DNA of 64,000 nt from JACKJK01 sp046159835 (lineage in GTDB: Bacteria > Pseudomonadota > Alphaproteobacteria > Rhizobiales > Tepidamorphaceae): NCBI RefSeq assembly GCF_046159835.1, contig NZ_JBJXCY010000001.1:186001-250000 (forward strand), given 5' to 3'. The first letter of the stretch is position 1. Each line of letters opens with the position of its first letter. The notes beneath the pieces were generated by a model. That model saw only the letters and a program-made list of their open reading frames with translations, was not told where the DNA came from and ran no database searches. Both the position numbers and the translations under genes were made by a program. Positions 7,321 to 14,645 of this stretch are shown one piece after another.

Positions 7321-8286
7321 ATGACGCAGCATTTTCTCCTTTCCTCAGCGGCCCGGTCGCTCTCTCTGGCGAAAGTCGCCAGAATGAGCGAGGACGAGGC
7401 GCGCGAGGCCTTCCGGGAAATCCGGTGGGCGGAGACCGGAGGAAATCCGGTTTGCCCGCGCTGCGGCTGCACTGACCATTACGAGATCAAGAGCCGCAAG
7501 AAGTTCAAGTGCGCGGCTTGCTATCATCAGTTCTCGGTCACCAGCGGAACCATCTTCGCCAGCCGCAAGCTGCCGATCCGCGACTATCTCCTTGCCATTG
7601 CGATTTTCGTGAACGGCGCGAAGGGATACCCGGCGCTACAGCTTTCTCGCGACCTGGACGTCCAGTACAAGACTGCCTTCGTGATGGCGCATAAAATCCG
7701 CGAAGCGCTCGCGTCGGAGCAGGTTGGAGACGACCTCCTGACCGGCGACGTTGAAGTGGACGGCGGGTACTTTGGTGGTCACATTCGCCCGGCCAACAAG
7801 CGTGAGAACCGGATTGACCGCCGCTTGCGTCGTCACCAGACCGGCAAGCGTCGTGTCGTCGTCGTCATGCGCGAGCGCAAGGGCCGCACCCGCACTCAAG
7901 TCTTCAAGTCAGAGGGCCAGGCTGTCGCGACCATTGCGAAGTCGGTACACCCGACCGCGACCGTGTACGCCGACGAAGCCGCCCATTGGGACGTGCTGCA
8001 CGCCCGCTTCCTGACCAAGCGCATCAACCATCAAGAGGCCTATTCAACTCACGAGGCCTGCACCAACCAGGCGGAGTCCTACTTTTCCCGGCTGCGTCGT
8101 GCCGAAGTCGGAACGCACCATCACATCAGCGCACGCTATCTCGCGGCCTATGCGAACGAAATGGCGTGGCGCGAAGATAACCGCCGCGTCAGCAACGGCG
8201 AGCAGTATCTCATGGCCGCGCGCGCTGCCTTAACGCACCCGATCAGCCGTCAGTGGAAGGGGTATTGGCAGCGGAAAGCTGCCTAA
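7321..8286 (+). CDS. IS1595-family (ISXO2-like) transposase
   Basis: A 321-residue DDE-type transposase. The N-terminal zinc ribbon has C45, C48, C64 and C67 (CPRCG and KCAAC). The catalytic ISXO2-like domain begins around residue 140 with VEVDGGYFGG (D147), continues with YADEA (D218) and ends with NQAESYFSRLRR (E252 or the preceding N249), the usual IS1595 signature. A basic stretch (about 158-190) likely contacts the ends. Length is normal, so it appears intact. Start is the ATG at 7321; a TTG two codons earlier is less likely. It would act on the 26-bp repeats at 6159 and 9560 and make the 8-bp duplication. Confidence 0.95.
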   Translation: MTQHFLLSSAARSLSLAKVARMSEDEAREAFREIRWAETGGNPVCPRCGCTDHYEIKSRKKFKCAACYHQFSVTSGTIFASRKLPIRDYLLAIAIFVNGAKGYPALQLSRDLDVQYKTAFVMAHKIREALASEQVGDDLLTGDVEVDGGYFGGHIRPANKRENRIDRRLRRHQTGKRRVVVVMRERKGRTRTQVFKSEGQAVATIAKSVHPTATVYADEAAHWDVLHARFLTKRINHQEAYSTHEACTNQAESYFSRLRRAEVGTHHHISARYLAAYANEMAWREDNRRVSNGEQYLMAARAALTHPISRQWKGYWQRKAA

Positions 8287-8293
8287 ATAAAAA

Positions 8294-8313
8294 CCCCCAG
8301 CCGGAGCCGGGGG
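8294..8313 (-). terminator. intrinsic terminator, better on the reverse strand
   Basis: CCCCC...GGGGG hairpin with inner GC pairs directly after the transposase stop. On the reverse strand it is followed by TTTTTATTT, a good terminator; on the forward strand no T-run follows. It would stop transcripts coming from the right-end gene antisense through the NYN gene. Confidence 0.5.
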
Positions 8314-8388
8314 CCTGCTAGCGGCGTACCGCATCGCGTTGATGAGTGATATATGAGTCGGATTGGGCAAACTGTCAAGGATGTTTAG

Positions 8389-9057
8389 GTGCCAATTCGT
8401 TCCGCATTTTATGTTGATGGCTTCAATCTATATCACGGCATATCAGAATTAAATGAAGACTTCCTAAAATGGTGTAACCTGTGGAAGTTGGCTGATTTGC
8501 TGATTCCAAGTAAGTCGGAAACCTTGGTGAAGGTGGTTTATTGCAGCGCTTACTACCCCGGCGACTCTCAGAAATGGTGGCGTCATAATGAATACAAGAA
8601 GGCCCTTGAACTTTCTGGGGTTACAACTGTTTGGGGCCACTACGTACACGAGCCTATGAACTGCAAGGGCTGCAATAGACGTTGGGAAAAACCGACTGAA
8701 AAACAAGGCGATATTAATGTAGCGCTCCACCTGTTTAATGACGCTGTGAATGGGGTCTTCGACAAGTGTTATTTGGTCAGTGCAGATTCTGACCAAGCTG
8801 CTACAGCTAAGATGATGAAAAACGCCTTCCCAGATAAGCCGCTAGTATCTGTAGCACCACCAAACCGGGACTTTTCAAATAACGTCCTTGAATATGCTAG
8901 TGGCAAAATAGCCCTGAATCTCGATCATATCGAAAAGTCTTTATTGCCCCCAATCGTGCTTGACGGCTCCGGTCAAAAACCTGCTGCCAGACGCCCAAAT
9001 GAGTATACTCCCCCTGATTGGTGGGTGCACCCTGACGACAGACCTACTAAAAAGTAG
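8389..9057 (+). CDS. IS passenger: NYN-domain predicted ribonuclease
   Basis: A 222-residue protein with the NYN (PIN-like) nuclease signature: YVDGFNLYHG (D10, N13), QGDINVALHL (D108) and SADSDQ (D133, D135), the acidic cluster expected to bind metal. A CKGC pair (C92, C95) precedes the second motif and may bind zinc with other residues. Related LabA/NicB-like NYN proteins are thought to act on RNA. The start is a GTG at 8389 after an in-frame stop. Base composition is far from the host: 8401-8460 has only 21 G/C in 60. It lies 102 bases after the transposase and overlaps the opposite gene by 11 bases. Its role in the element is unknown. Confidence 0.8.
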   Translation: MPIRSAFYVDGFNLYHGISELNEDFLKWCNLWKLADLLIPSKSETLVKVVYCSAYYPGDSQKWWRHNEYKKALELSGVTTVWGHYVHEPMNCKGCNRRWEKPTEKQGDINVALHLFNDAVNGVFDKCYLVSADSDQAATAKMMKNAFPDKPLVSVAPPNRDFSNNVLEYASGKIALNLDHIEKSLLPPIVLDGSGQKPAARRPNEYTPPDWWVHPDDRPTKK

Positions 9058-9490
9058 ACCACACCACGTTCCCGTGGCTATCCGTGGCCTTCATGATCGT
9101 TCCATCGGGATACTGCCGACACGCCTTGCCCACGCGCTTTGTCAGGTCAGATACGAACTTCCTGTCTCTCGCATCCATACCGGACGCCGAAACGATCTCC
9201 TGCGCAATCTGACGGCTTGTGAGCGGCTTCCCTGCGGCCCTGAGCGTCGATAGCACCTGCCGGGTCAACTCACCCCTGCCGAAGATCACATGCCGCTTCT
9301 GGCGGGGCATGGCTGCATCCAGGTCGCCGTCATAGCCGAGGACCGATAGCGAGCGGTCCAGCGCGTCTATATCGTTCCTGATCTCTGCCAGCCGGTCTCT
9401 GATTGTCTCGGCTTCATTGAACAGGTCTGCGCGCTTCGTAAGCAGGCCGGTGATGGTGTGGTCAAACGTGTCTGTTCTGGCGCGTCTCAT
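9047..9490 (-). CDS. IS passenger: second coiled-coil plus winged-helix-like protein
   Basis: A 147-residue protein reading inward from the right end. Residues about 12-52 form an amphipathic coil (LLTKRADLFNEAETIRDRL). Residues about 72-147 look like a winged helix: a helix GELTRQVLSTLRAAGK, then LTSRQIAQEIVSA as the turn-helix, and a C-terminal beta hairpin (TIMKATDSHGNVVWSTF). The plan matches the left-end gene although sequence identity is low by eye. The ATG at 9490 is 44 bases inside the right terminal repeat, so its promoter must lie in or next to that repeat. It probably binds DNA; the target is unknown. Confidence 0.65.
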   Translation of the reverse strand: MRRARTDTFDHTITGLLTKRADLFNEAETIRDRLAEIRNDIDALDRSLSVLGYDGDLDAAMPRQKRHVIFGRGELTRQVLSTLRAAGKPLTSRQIAQEIVSASGMDARDRKFVSDLTKRVGKACRQYPDGTIMKATDSHGNVVWSTF

Positions 9491-9534
9491 GACAACGCAT
9501 TGTAAGCAACTTGCGAAAAACGGTCCTGCGTTGT

Positions 9535-9560
9535 GTTGGTGCGTTTGCTACCTAATGCCG
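9535..9560 (-). repeat. right terminal inverted repeat
   Basis: Exact inverse of 6159-6184 over all 26 bases. Just inside it ACAACGC (9492-9498) and GCGTTGT (9528-9534) form a further inverted pair. Confidence 0.93.
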
Positions 9561-9568
9561 CGGAAGTG
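9561..9568. repeat. right 8-bp target site duplication
   Basis: CGGAAGTG, identical to 6151-6158. Confidence 0.93.
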
Positions 9569-10669
9569 GTTGGAGGTGCCGCCCAGCGGCAGCGGCAGAC
9601 CGCTCCAGCAGATGAACGGCGCCATCACGTCGAACTGGGCGGCGTACTCAATCGCGAATTGCCGCGTCAGAAGCGACTGGTTCCAGTTGCGATAGGCGAG
9701 CCGCGCCTGCAGGCAGGCAAGGTGGGGGCCTGCCAGCGCGAAGGCGCCGGCGGCCTGTCGCAGCTGGTCCGGGTCCGGCTGGTCCTCGGCGTCGAACACG
9801 CAGACCAGCGTGCCACGCGCCAGCGCCAGTCCCACCGAAAGTGCCTTGGGCTTGGTGCGCGGACCCTCGGGAGGGACGGCGAGGATCTCGTATTCCGGCG
9901 GCAGATCAGCGGCATCCACCGCGATCCGCGTTTCGAGGTCGTCTTCCTCCAGCAGCATCTTGATGTCGAGCTTCTCGCGCGGGTAGTCGAGCGCATTCAA
10001 CGCCCCGACCAGTCCCGGGACCATTGCCGCTTCCCGGTAGAGCGGCACGAGCACGGTGTAGACCGGCAATTGCGCGTCGGTGAGGTCGAGCCAGGGATGG
10101 GACGCCGGGATCGGCAGCAGCATCGCCACCAGCCGCAGCGCGGTGGCCGACAGAAACACGAGACTGAGCGCAAGCACGGCCCAGCGTCCCGTCGTGTCCG
10201 GCGCGGCATAGGCACCGTAGGCAATGAGGCAGGCGAGCAGCACCATCCACAGCGCCTGCAAGCCGCTCAGCGTGCGCCGCGCGCTCATGGAGGGGAACCG
10301 GTCCGCCAAAGTGGAGACCGCGCGCGGCACGATGCCGGCATGCGGATCGCGCATGTAGAGCGCAGCGATCTCGTCAGCCGACGATGCAACAACCCGCCCG
10401 CGCCATTGCGGCATGGACAGCAGTTTTTCACGCAAGCCCGGGCGGCGTTCCAGCCGCTCGGCGGACACCGCGAGGACGGCGGACAGGCCCCGGCCCTCCC
10501 CGCTGTCGAGCACGGCGTGGGTGCCCATGCGTGCGGCGCTGAGATGGGTATCGGGCGCCATGCGAGGGTGAAGCCGCGCATCCGCCAGCCCGGCGCGGTC
10601 GAGCCGGAAGTCCGCCGCAGCCTGCGCTTCGCGCATGGGCCGTCCCGGTCTTCGCGCCTGTTTGGTCAT
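9561..10669 (-). pseudogene. family 2 glycosyltransferase, 5' part (interrupted by the IS)
   Basis: N-terminal portion, about 370 residues, of the membrane glycosyltransferase completed at 5493-6158. After a cytosolic N-terminus come two membrane helices (about residues 138-185), then the GT-A catalytic start: VLVPLYREAAMVPGL, an EEDD acidic cluster, FDAEDQPDPDQL (the DxD-type nucleotide-sugar site) and GGTSNHFR. It then runs into the element, picking up three foreign residues and a stop. The family makes beta-linked polysaccharides such as exopolysaccharide or glucan; the product here cannot be told. The start is the ATG at 10669, 70 bases from the divergent binding-protein gene. Confidence 0.9.
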
Positions 10670-10739
10670 GGACGCTGCCCTGCCAAATCTGGTTGCGAGG
10701 CCTTACGCGCTGACGCCGATGCCCCTATAAACGGCGAAC

Positions 10740-11651
10740 ATGCCGACAGTTTCACAGCGAATGATCAGGGTTGTAAACATGCCAGCCGCGACCAACCTCA
10801 AGTTTTGTTCGCTGGCTTTGCTGATGCTGGCCGCAATTCTTGCCGCTACGGCGGTTTTTGGCCCTGTCCGGGCGCAGGAGCCGGACGGCGTGAACGTGCC
10901 GGGGTTCTGGGACCCCAACCGCCGTTTCACCAAGCCCGACCGCACCAAGGTGCGTGCGATTCGCTTCCTCACCGAGCAGGAATCGCCGCCCTTCAGCTTT
11001 ACCGGTCCCGATGGCCTGCCTGCCGGGTTCAATGTCGATATTGCCCGCGCGGTCTGCGAGGAACTCGACATTCCCTGCACCATCCAGGAGTTGAAGTGGG
11101 ACCTGCTTACCGCGGCGATCGAGGAGGGGCGGGGCGACGCCATCATCGCGCCGGTGCCGATCACGGCGGAGAACCGCGAGAAGTACCTCTTCACCCATCC
11201 CTATCTCGGACGGCCGGCACGCTTCGTCGCGACGAAGAAGTCGCGCCTGCAAATCATCAGCAACGCCACGCTGGCCGACACCAAGGTCGGCGTGGTTGAA
11301 GGCTCGCCGCATGCGCGCTTCATCGAAACCTATTTCCCGCAGACCGAGCGCGTCCCTTTCGAGGACCACGCGGCCCTGCGCGCCGCCTTGCAGGGCGGTG
11401 CGCTGGAGGTGGTCTTCACCGATGCTCTGTCCGCCAGCGTCTGGCTCAACTCCCAGTCCGCGCAGAAGTGCTGCATCTTCGTTGGCGAGGCCTATACCGA
11501 CCTCGGCTTCTTCGGGGAGGGGATTGCGGTCGCGGTCGATCCGCAGCGCAAGGAACTGCGCGATGCCATCGACTTCGCCATGAGCCGCATCTACTTCAAC
11601 GGCCGCTATTTCGAGATTTTCCTGCGCTACTTCCCGCGCGGCTATTACTGA
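10740..11651 (+). CDS. family 3 periplasmic solute-binding protein
   Basis: A 303-residue secreted protein of the polar amino acid binding (SBP_bac_3) family. A signal peptide covers about residues 1-45, with a likely cut after VRAQ. The mature part begins its first lobe with VRAIRFLTEQESPPFSF, followed by GFNVDIARAVCEELDI, the standard family ligand-cleft segment, then LLTAAIEEGRGDAIIAPVPIT. No permease or ATPase gene is adjacent, so it either serves a distant transporter or senses solutes. ATG codons at 10740, 10761 and 10779 are all possible starts; the last gives a tighter signal peptide. It overlaps the convergent hydroxylase by seven bases. Confidence 0.8.
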   Translation: MPTVSQRMIRVVNMPAATNLKFCSLALLMLAAILAATAVFGPVRAQEPDGVNVPGFWDPNRRFTKPDRTKVRAIRFLTEQESPPFSFTGPDGLPAGFNVDIARAVCEELDIPCTIQELKWDLLTAAIEEGRGDAIIAPVPITAENREKYLFTHPYLGRPARFVATKKSRLQIISNATLADTKVGVVEGSPHARFIETYFPQTERVPFEDHAALRAALQGGALEVVFTDALSASVWLNSQSAQKCCIFVGEAYTDLGFFGEGIAVAVDPQRKELRDAIDFAMSRIYFNGRYFEIFLRYFPRGYY

Positions 11652-12463
11652 TCGCGCTTGGGCGCGCGCACGGGCCGGAAGGGGAACAGCAGCGACCACG
11701 CAAACCGCGTCGGCTCGGTGCTCTGGTGCTCCGCAAGGCCGATGGTCATGCCGTCATGGCCTTCGCTCGGCTGGGCGATATAGGTCGCGAACAGCCGGTC
11801 CCAGACAGACAGGTTGAAGCCGTAGTTAGAATCCGTTTCCAGGTGGATGATCGAGTGATGCACCCGGTGCATGTCTGGCGTCACCACGAACTTGCGCAGG
11901 ATGGCGTCGAGCCAGACCGGCATCCGGACATTGGCGTGGTTGAACATCGCCATGCCGTTCAGCACCACCTCGAAGATCAGCACCGCCAGCGGCGGGATTC
12001 CGAATACGACGACAATCGCCATCTTGAACACCATCGACAGCACGATCTCGATGGGGTGAAAGCGCAAAGCCGTTGTGACGTCGATATCGCGGTCGGAATG
12101 GTGGACGCGGTGGACGCGCCACAGGACCGGTATCTTGTGCGAGGCGAGGTGCTGGCCCCAGATCGCGAAGTCGAGGAGCAGGAACCCGAGAACGCCGGCG
12201 ACCCAGCCGGGCACGGCGACGAGGTTGAACAGCCCGTAGCCTTCGCTGTCTGCCCACAGTGCCGCACCGACAGCGACGACGGGAAACAGTATCCGCACCA
12301 GGACGCTGTCCAGCACCACGATGCCGAGATTGGTGAACCAGCGTCGCCCGCGGCCGATCACCAGCTTGCGGCGCGGAAAGGCGAGTTCGTAGAGCGCCAT
12401 CGCCACCAGCACGCTGGCGAATGCCGACAGCCGCAATGTCGCTTCGGGGATCTGCTCAAGCAT
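11645..12463 (-). CDS. sterol desaturase / fatty acid hydroxylase family protein
   Basis: A 272-residue integral membrane protein with the eight-histidine di-iron pattern of this superfamily: QHLASHK (HxxxH) near residue 123, WRVHRVHHSD (HxxHH) near residue 134, and NHANVRMP plus MHRVHHS (HxxHH) near residues 186 and 210. Four to five membrane segments surround them. Such enzymes hydroxylate or desaturate lipid substrates using oxygen at a non-heme di-iron centre; the substrate here may be a fatty acid, hopanoid or carotenoid. The start is the ATG at 12463. It is monocistronic by layout. Confidence 0.85.
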   Translation of the reverse strand: MLEQIPEATLRLSAFASVLVAMALYELAFPRRKLVIGRGRRWFTNLGIVVLDSVLVRILFPVVAVGAALWADSEGYGLFNLVAVPGWVAGVLGFLLLDFAIWGQHLASHKIPVLWRVHRVHHSDRDIDVTTALRFHPIEIVLSMVFKMAIVVVFGIPPLAVLIFEVVLNGMAMFNHANVRMPVWLDAILRKFVVTPDMHRVHHSIIHLETDSNYGFNLSVWDRLFATYIAQPSEGHDGMTIGLAEHQSTEPTRFAWSLLFPFRPVRAPKRDQ

Positions 12464-12616
12464 CGCCTGCTCCGTGTGTCCTGCGCGCCATATCGCTCAA
12501 GCGCAATGTTGTCCTACCTATCGGGGTGAACAAGGCCGGTTGCGGACATGGGCGCTCAAATGCGCGTGTTTGCGCCGGTTTGACGCAGGCACGGCGGACG
12601 CGGGCGGATTGAGGCA

Positions 12617-13258
12617 ATGAAAGCGGAATTCCTGGCAAGCGGGCCGGAGGATGCGGCGGCAGGTCTGCTGCTGGCCCACGGGGCGGGTGCGCCGATGGAT
12701 TCGCCATTCATGGATGGCATGGCCGAACGCCTCGGCAAGCGCGGCATCCGCGTGCTGCGCTTTGAATTTCCCTACATGCTGGCGCGCCGCGCGGGCCAGA
12801 GAAAACCGCCGCCGCGCGCCGACAAGCTGGTCGATGTCTATGGCGCGGTGCTGGACTATGCGCGCGAGGACACTGGCACCATGCCGCTCTTCATCGGCGG
12901 CAAGTCCATGGGCGGGCGCGTTGCCGCGATGCTGTCGGGCACCCGCGACGATATCCCCGGCGTCGTCTGTCTCGGCTACCCGTTCCACCCGCCTGGCAAC
13001 CCGGACGCCCTGCGCCTCGACCCGCTGAATGCGGCGCGCGCATCCGTCCTCGTCTGCCAGGGCGACCGTGACCCCTTCGGCAAGCGTGAGGAAGTGGAAG
13101 GTTACGACATTGCCGATCACGTCCGGTTCGTCTGGTCGGATGACGGTGACCACGACCTGAAACCACGTGGCCGCGCCGCGGCCACTTGGACGAGCAACCT
13201 CGATGCCGCAGCTGATGCGGCGTCGGCGTTCATGCTGGGCGAAGGCCCGCAGCCCTGA
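12617..13258 (+). CDS. alpha/beta hydrolase (KANL3/TEX30-like)
   Basis: A 213-residue cytosolic hydrolase of the dienelactone-hydrolase-like group. The opening GLLLAHGAGAPMDSPFM carries the oxyanion HGAGA motif, the nucleophile elbow is GGKSMGGR (serine near residue 95), the acid is in CQGDRDPFG and the catalytic histidine in DGDHDLKPR near residue 179. The fold is compact with no lid or signal peptide. The start is the ATG at 12617, preceded by GAGG at 12611. The natural substrate is unknown. It converges with the L,D-transpeptidase gene, 10 bases away. Confidence 0.85.
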   Translation: MKAEFLASGPEDAAAGLLLAHGAGAPMDSPFMDGMAERLGKRGIRVLRFEFPYMLARRAGQRKPPPRADKLVDVYGAVLDYAREDTGTMPLFIGGKSMGGRVAAMLSGTRDDIPGVVCLGYPFHPPGNPDALRLDPLNAARASVLVCQGDRDPFGKREEVEGYDIADHVRFVWSDDGDHDLKPRGRAAATWTSNLDAAADAASAFMLGEGPQP

Positions 13259-13268
13259 CGGACCTGTC

Positions 13269-13844
13269 CTAGATCACGATGACCCGCGTGCCGATGCGGA
13301 CGCGGTTATAGAGATCGGTGACGTGCGAGTTGTGCATGCGGATGCAGCCGGCCGAAACCGAGCGCCCGATCGTGTTGGGCTGGTTGGTGCCGTGGATGCG
13401 AAAATAGGTGTCGCGCCCGCCACGGTAGAGATACATCGCGCGCGCGCCCAGCGGGTTGGAGCGTCCGCCCGGCACACCGCCGGCAAAGCGCTTGTATTTC
13501 TTCGGTTCGCGCCGGATCATCGCCGGTGTCGGCGTCCAGCTCGGCCATTCCGCCTTGCGCCGGATGGTGGCCGTGCCTCGGAAACCACGCCCCTCACGGC
13601 CAACGCCGATGGGGTAGGACCGCGCCCGCCCGCGCGACAGCACGAGGTAGAGCGAGTACTTGCGCGGGTCCACGACGATGGTGCCCGGTGCATATTTCTC
13701 GGAGATCCGCACGGAGCGAATGCCCGCACCGGGAAAGATCCCTCGCAGGAAGGCCGGCAGGTCCTGCGCCTCGGTCGGCGCGATTGTTGCGGGAAGCAGT
13801 GCAGACGCGATGCCCCCCAAAAGAATGTTGCGACGTGTGAGCAT
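13269..13844 (-). CDS. L,D-transpeptidase (ErfK/YbiS/YcfS/YnhG family)
   Basis: A 191-residue secreted enzyme that forms 3-3 peptidoglycan cross-links or ties proteins to the wall. The signal peptide has a twin-arginine look (LTRRNILLGG) and should be cut after about TEAQ. The YkuD domain fills residues 55-191, with active-site HGTNQPNTIGRSVSAGCIRMHN: the cysteine in SAGCIRMHN is the nucleophile. I chose the ATG at 13844 because it gives the correct signal peptide and has GGGGA upstream; a longer frame to 13916 does not. Several paralogues per genome are usual in this group. Confidence 0.92.
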   Translation of the reverse strand: MLTRRNILLGGIASALLPATIAPTEAQDLPAFLRGIFPGAGIRSVRISEKYAPGTIVVDPRKYSLYLVLSRGRARSYPIGVGREGRGFRGTATIRRKAEWPSWTPTPAMIRREPKKYKRFAGGVPGGRSNPLGARAMYLYRGGRDTYFRIHGTNQPNTIGRSVSAGCIRMHNSHVTDLYNRVRIGTRVIVI

Positions 13845-14037
13845 CCTGTCCCCTTCCGGCAGCTTGTTCCCGCGCGGCAATCCGAACCGGTTCCGGCAGC
13901 GAAGCGCTGCCCTCAATCAAACCGCGATAGACGGATGATGCCGCATCCCGAATGGGCAAAGCCTACCAGACGAGACGCGCACGAAAACCCCCGCTCAGCG
14001 CGAAGTGAGGCAGGGCTGCCATGCTGGTGCGGAATTG

Positions 14038-14454
14038 TTACAGGGTGCGAAGCCGGGCGCGCGCGCCGCGCTCGATTGCCGCAACGACGAGCTTGTCGAG
14101 CGCCATCTTGTCGCGCAGAAGCTGGAGGAAGCGAAGCTCCTCCTGCGCGACTTCAAGATCGGCAGCGGCCACTTCCACCGCCAGCGCATAGGCTGTGTCG
14201 TAGAGCTTGGGCGGCAGCGCGTCGGCGACCCGGTCGAGAACGCTTTCCAGGCCGTCGGCTTCGGCTGCAAGGATTTCGCCGCAGGCTTCCGCCGTGTCCA
14301 CCAGCTTCTTGGTGTCGAAACCCGCGAAGACCGGCAGCGTGCGCACCAGCATCCCGATCTCGGCGATCTCGTCGTCGCTGATCGTGCCTTCAGCGGCGGA
14401 CATGGTCACCATCACGTAGATCAGGGCTTCTTCGGGCGAAAGCGTCGCGGTCAT
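14038..14454 (-). CDS. TerB-like tellurite-resistance-fold protein
   Basis: A 138-residue all-helical acidic protein. SPEEALIYVMVTMSAAEGTI followed by SDDEIAEIGMLV is the typical TerB opening, with the acidic SDDE that in TerB-like folds can bind metal. Further helices follow to the end; there is no signal peptide or membrane segment. I chose the ATG at 14454 with GAGG upstream. It is divergent from lysS. No other ter genes are nearby, so a role in tellurite resistance is not implied; such stand-alone TerB proteins are common in alphaproteobacteria with unknown function. Confidence 0.75.
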   Translation of the reverse strand: MTATLSPEEALIYVMVTMSAAEGTISDDEIAEIGMLVRTLPVFAGFDTKKLVDTAEACGEILAAEADGLESVLDRVADALPPKLYDTAYALAVEVAAADLEVAQEELRFLQLLRDKMALDKLVVAAIERGARARLRTL

Positions 14455-14645
14455 CGTCGATCCTCGTTCACGTCGGGGCAAATCGGTCTGGCGGGACGCT
14501 AGAACATGGTGCCGCAAAGGGAAAGGCGGTTATGCGCCCGATTGCCGCCATTTCCGCGATTGACGCCCCGCGCGGCGCTTCATACGTTCCGCGCCGTCTG
14601 CAAAGCCTTGCTGTGCAGGATCATTCTCCAGCTGTCAGGACCGAA

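Larger units (their letters stand above)
6159..9560. mobile_element. IS1595-family insertion element with passenger genes (3402 bp)
   Basis: Complete element bounded by perfect 26-bp inverted repeats and an 8-bp direct duplication, inserted in a glycosyltransferase gene between the codons for the NHF and R residues of its GTSNHFR motif. It contains six parts: a coiled-coil/winged-helix-like gene (6292-6819), a hairpin-rich non-coding stretch (about 6811-6954), an XRE-type mini-regulator (7003-7212, reverse), the ISXO2-like transposase (7321-8286), a NYN-domain gene (8389-9057) and a second coiled-coil/winged-helix-like gene (9047-9490, reverse). Simple IS1595 members hold only the transposase, so about two thirds of this element is cargo. 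Nothing looks decayed, so it may still be active. Confidence 0.93.
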
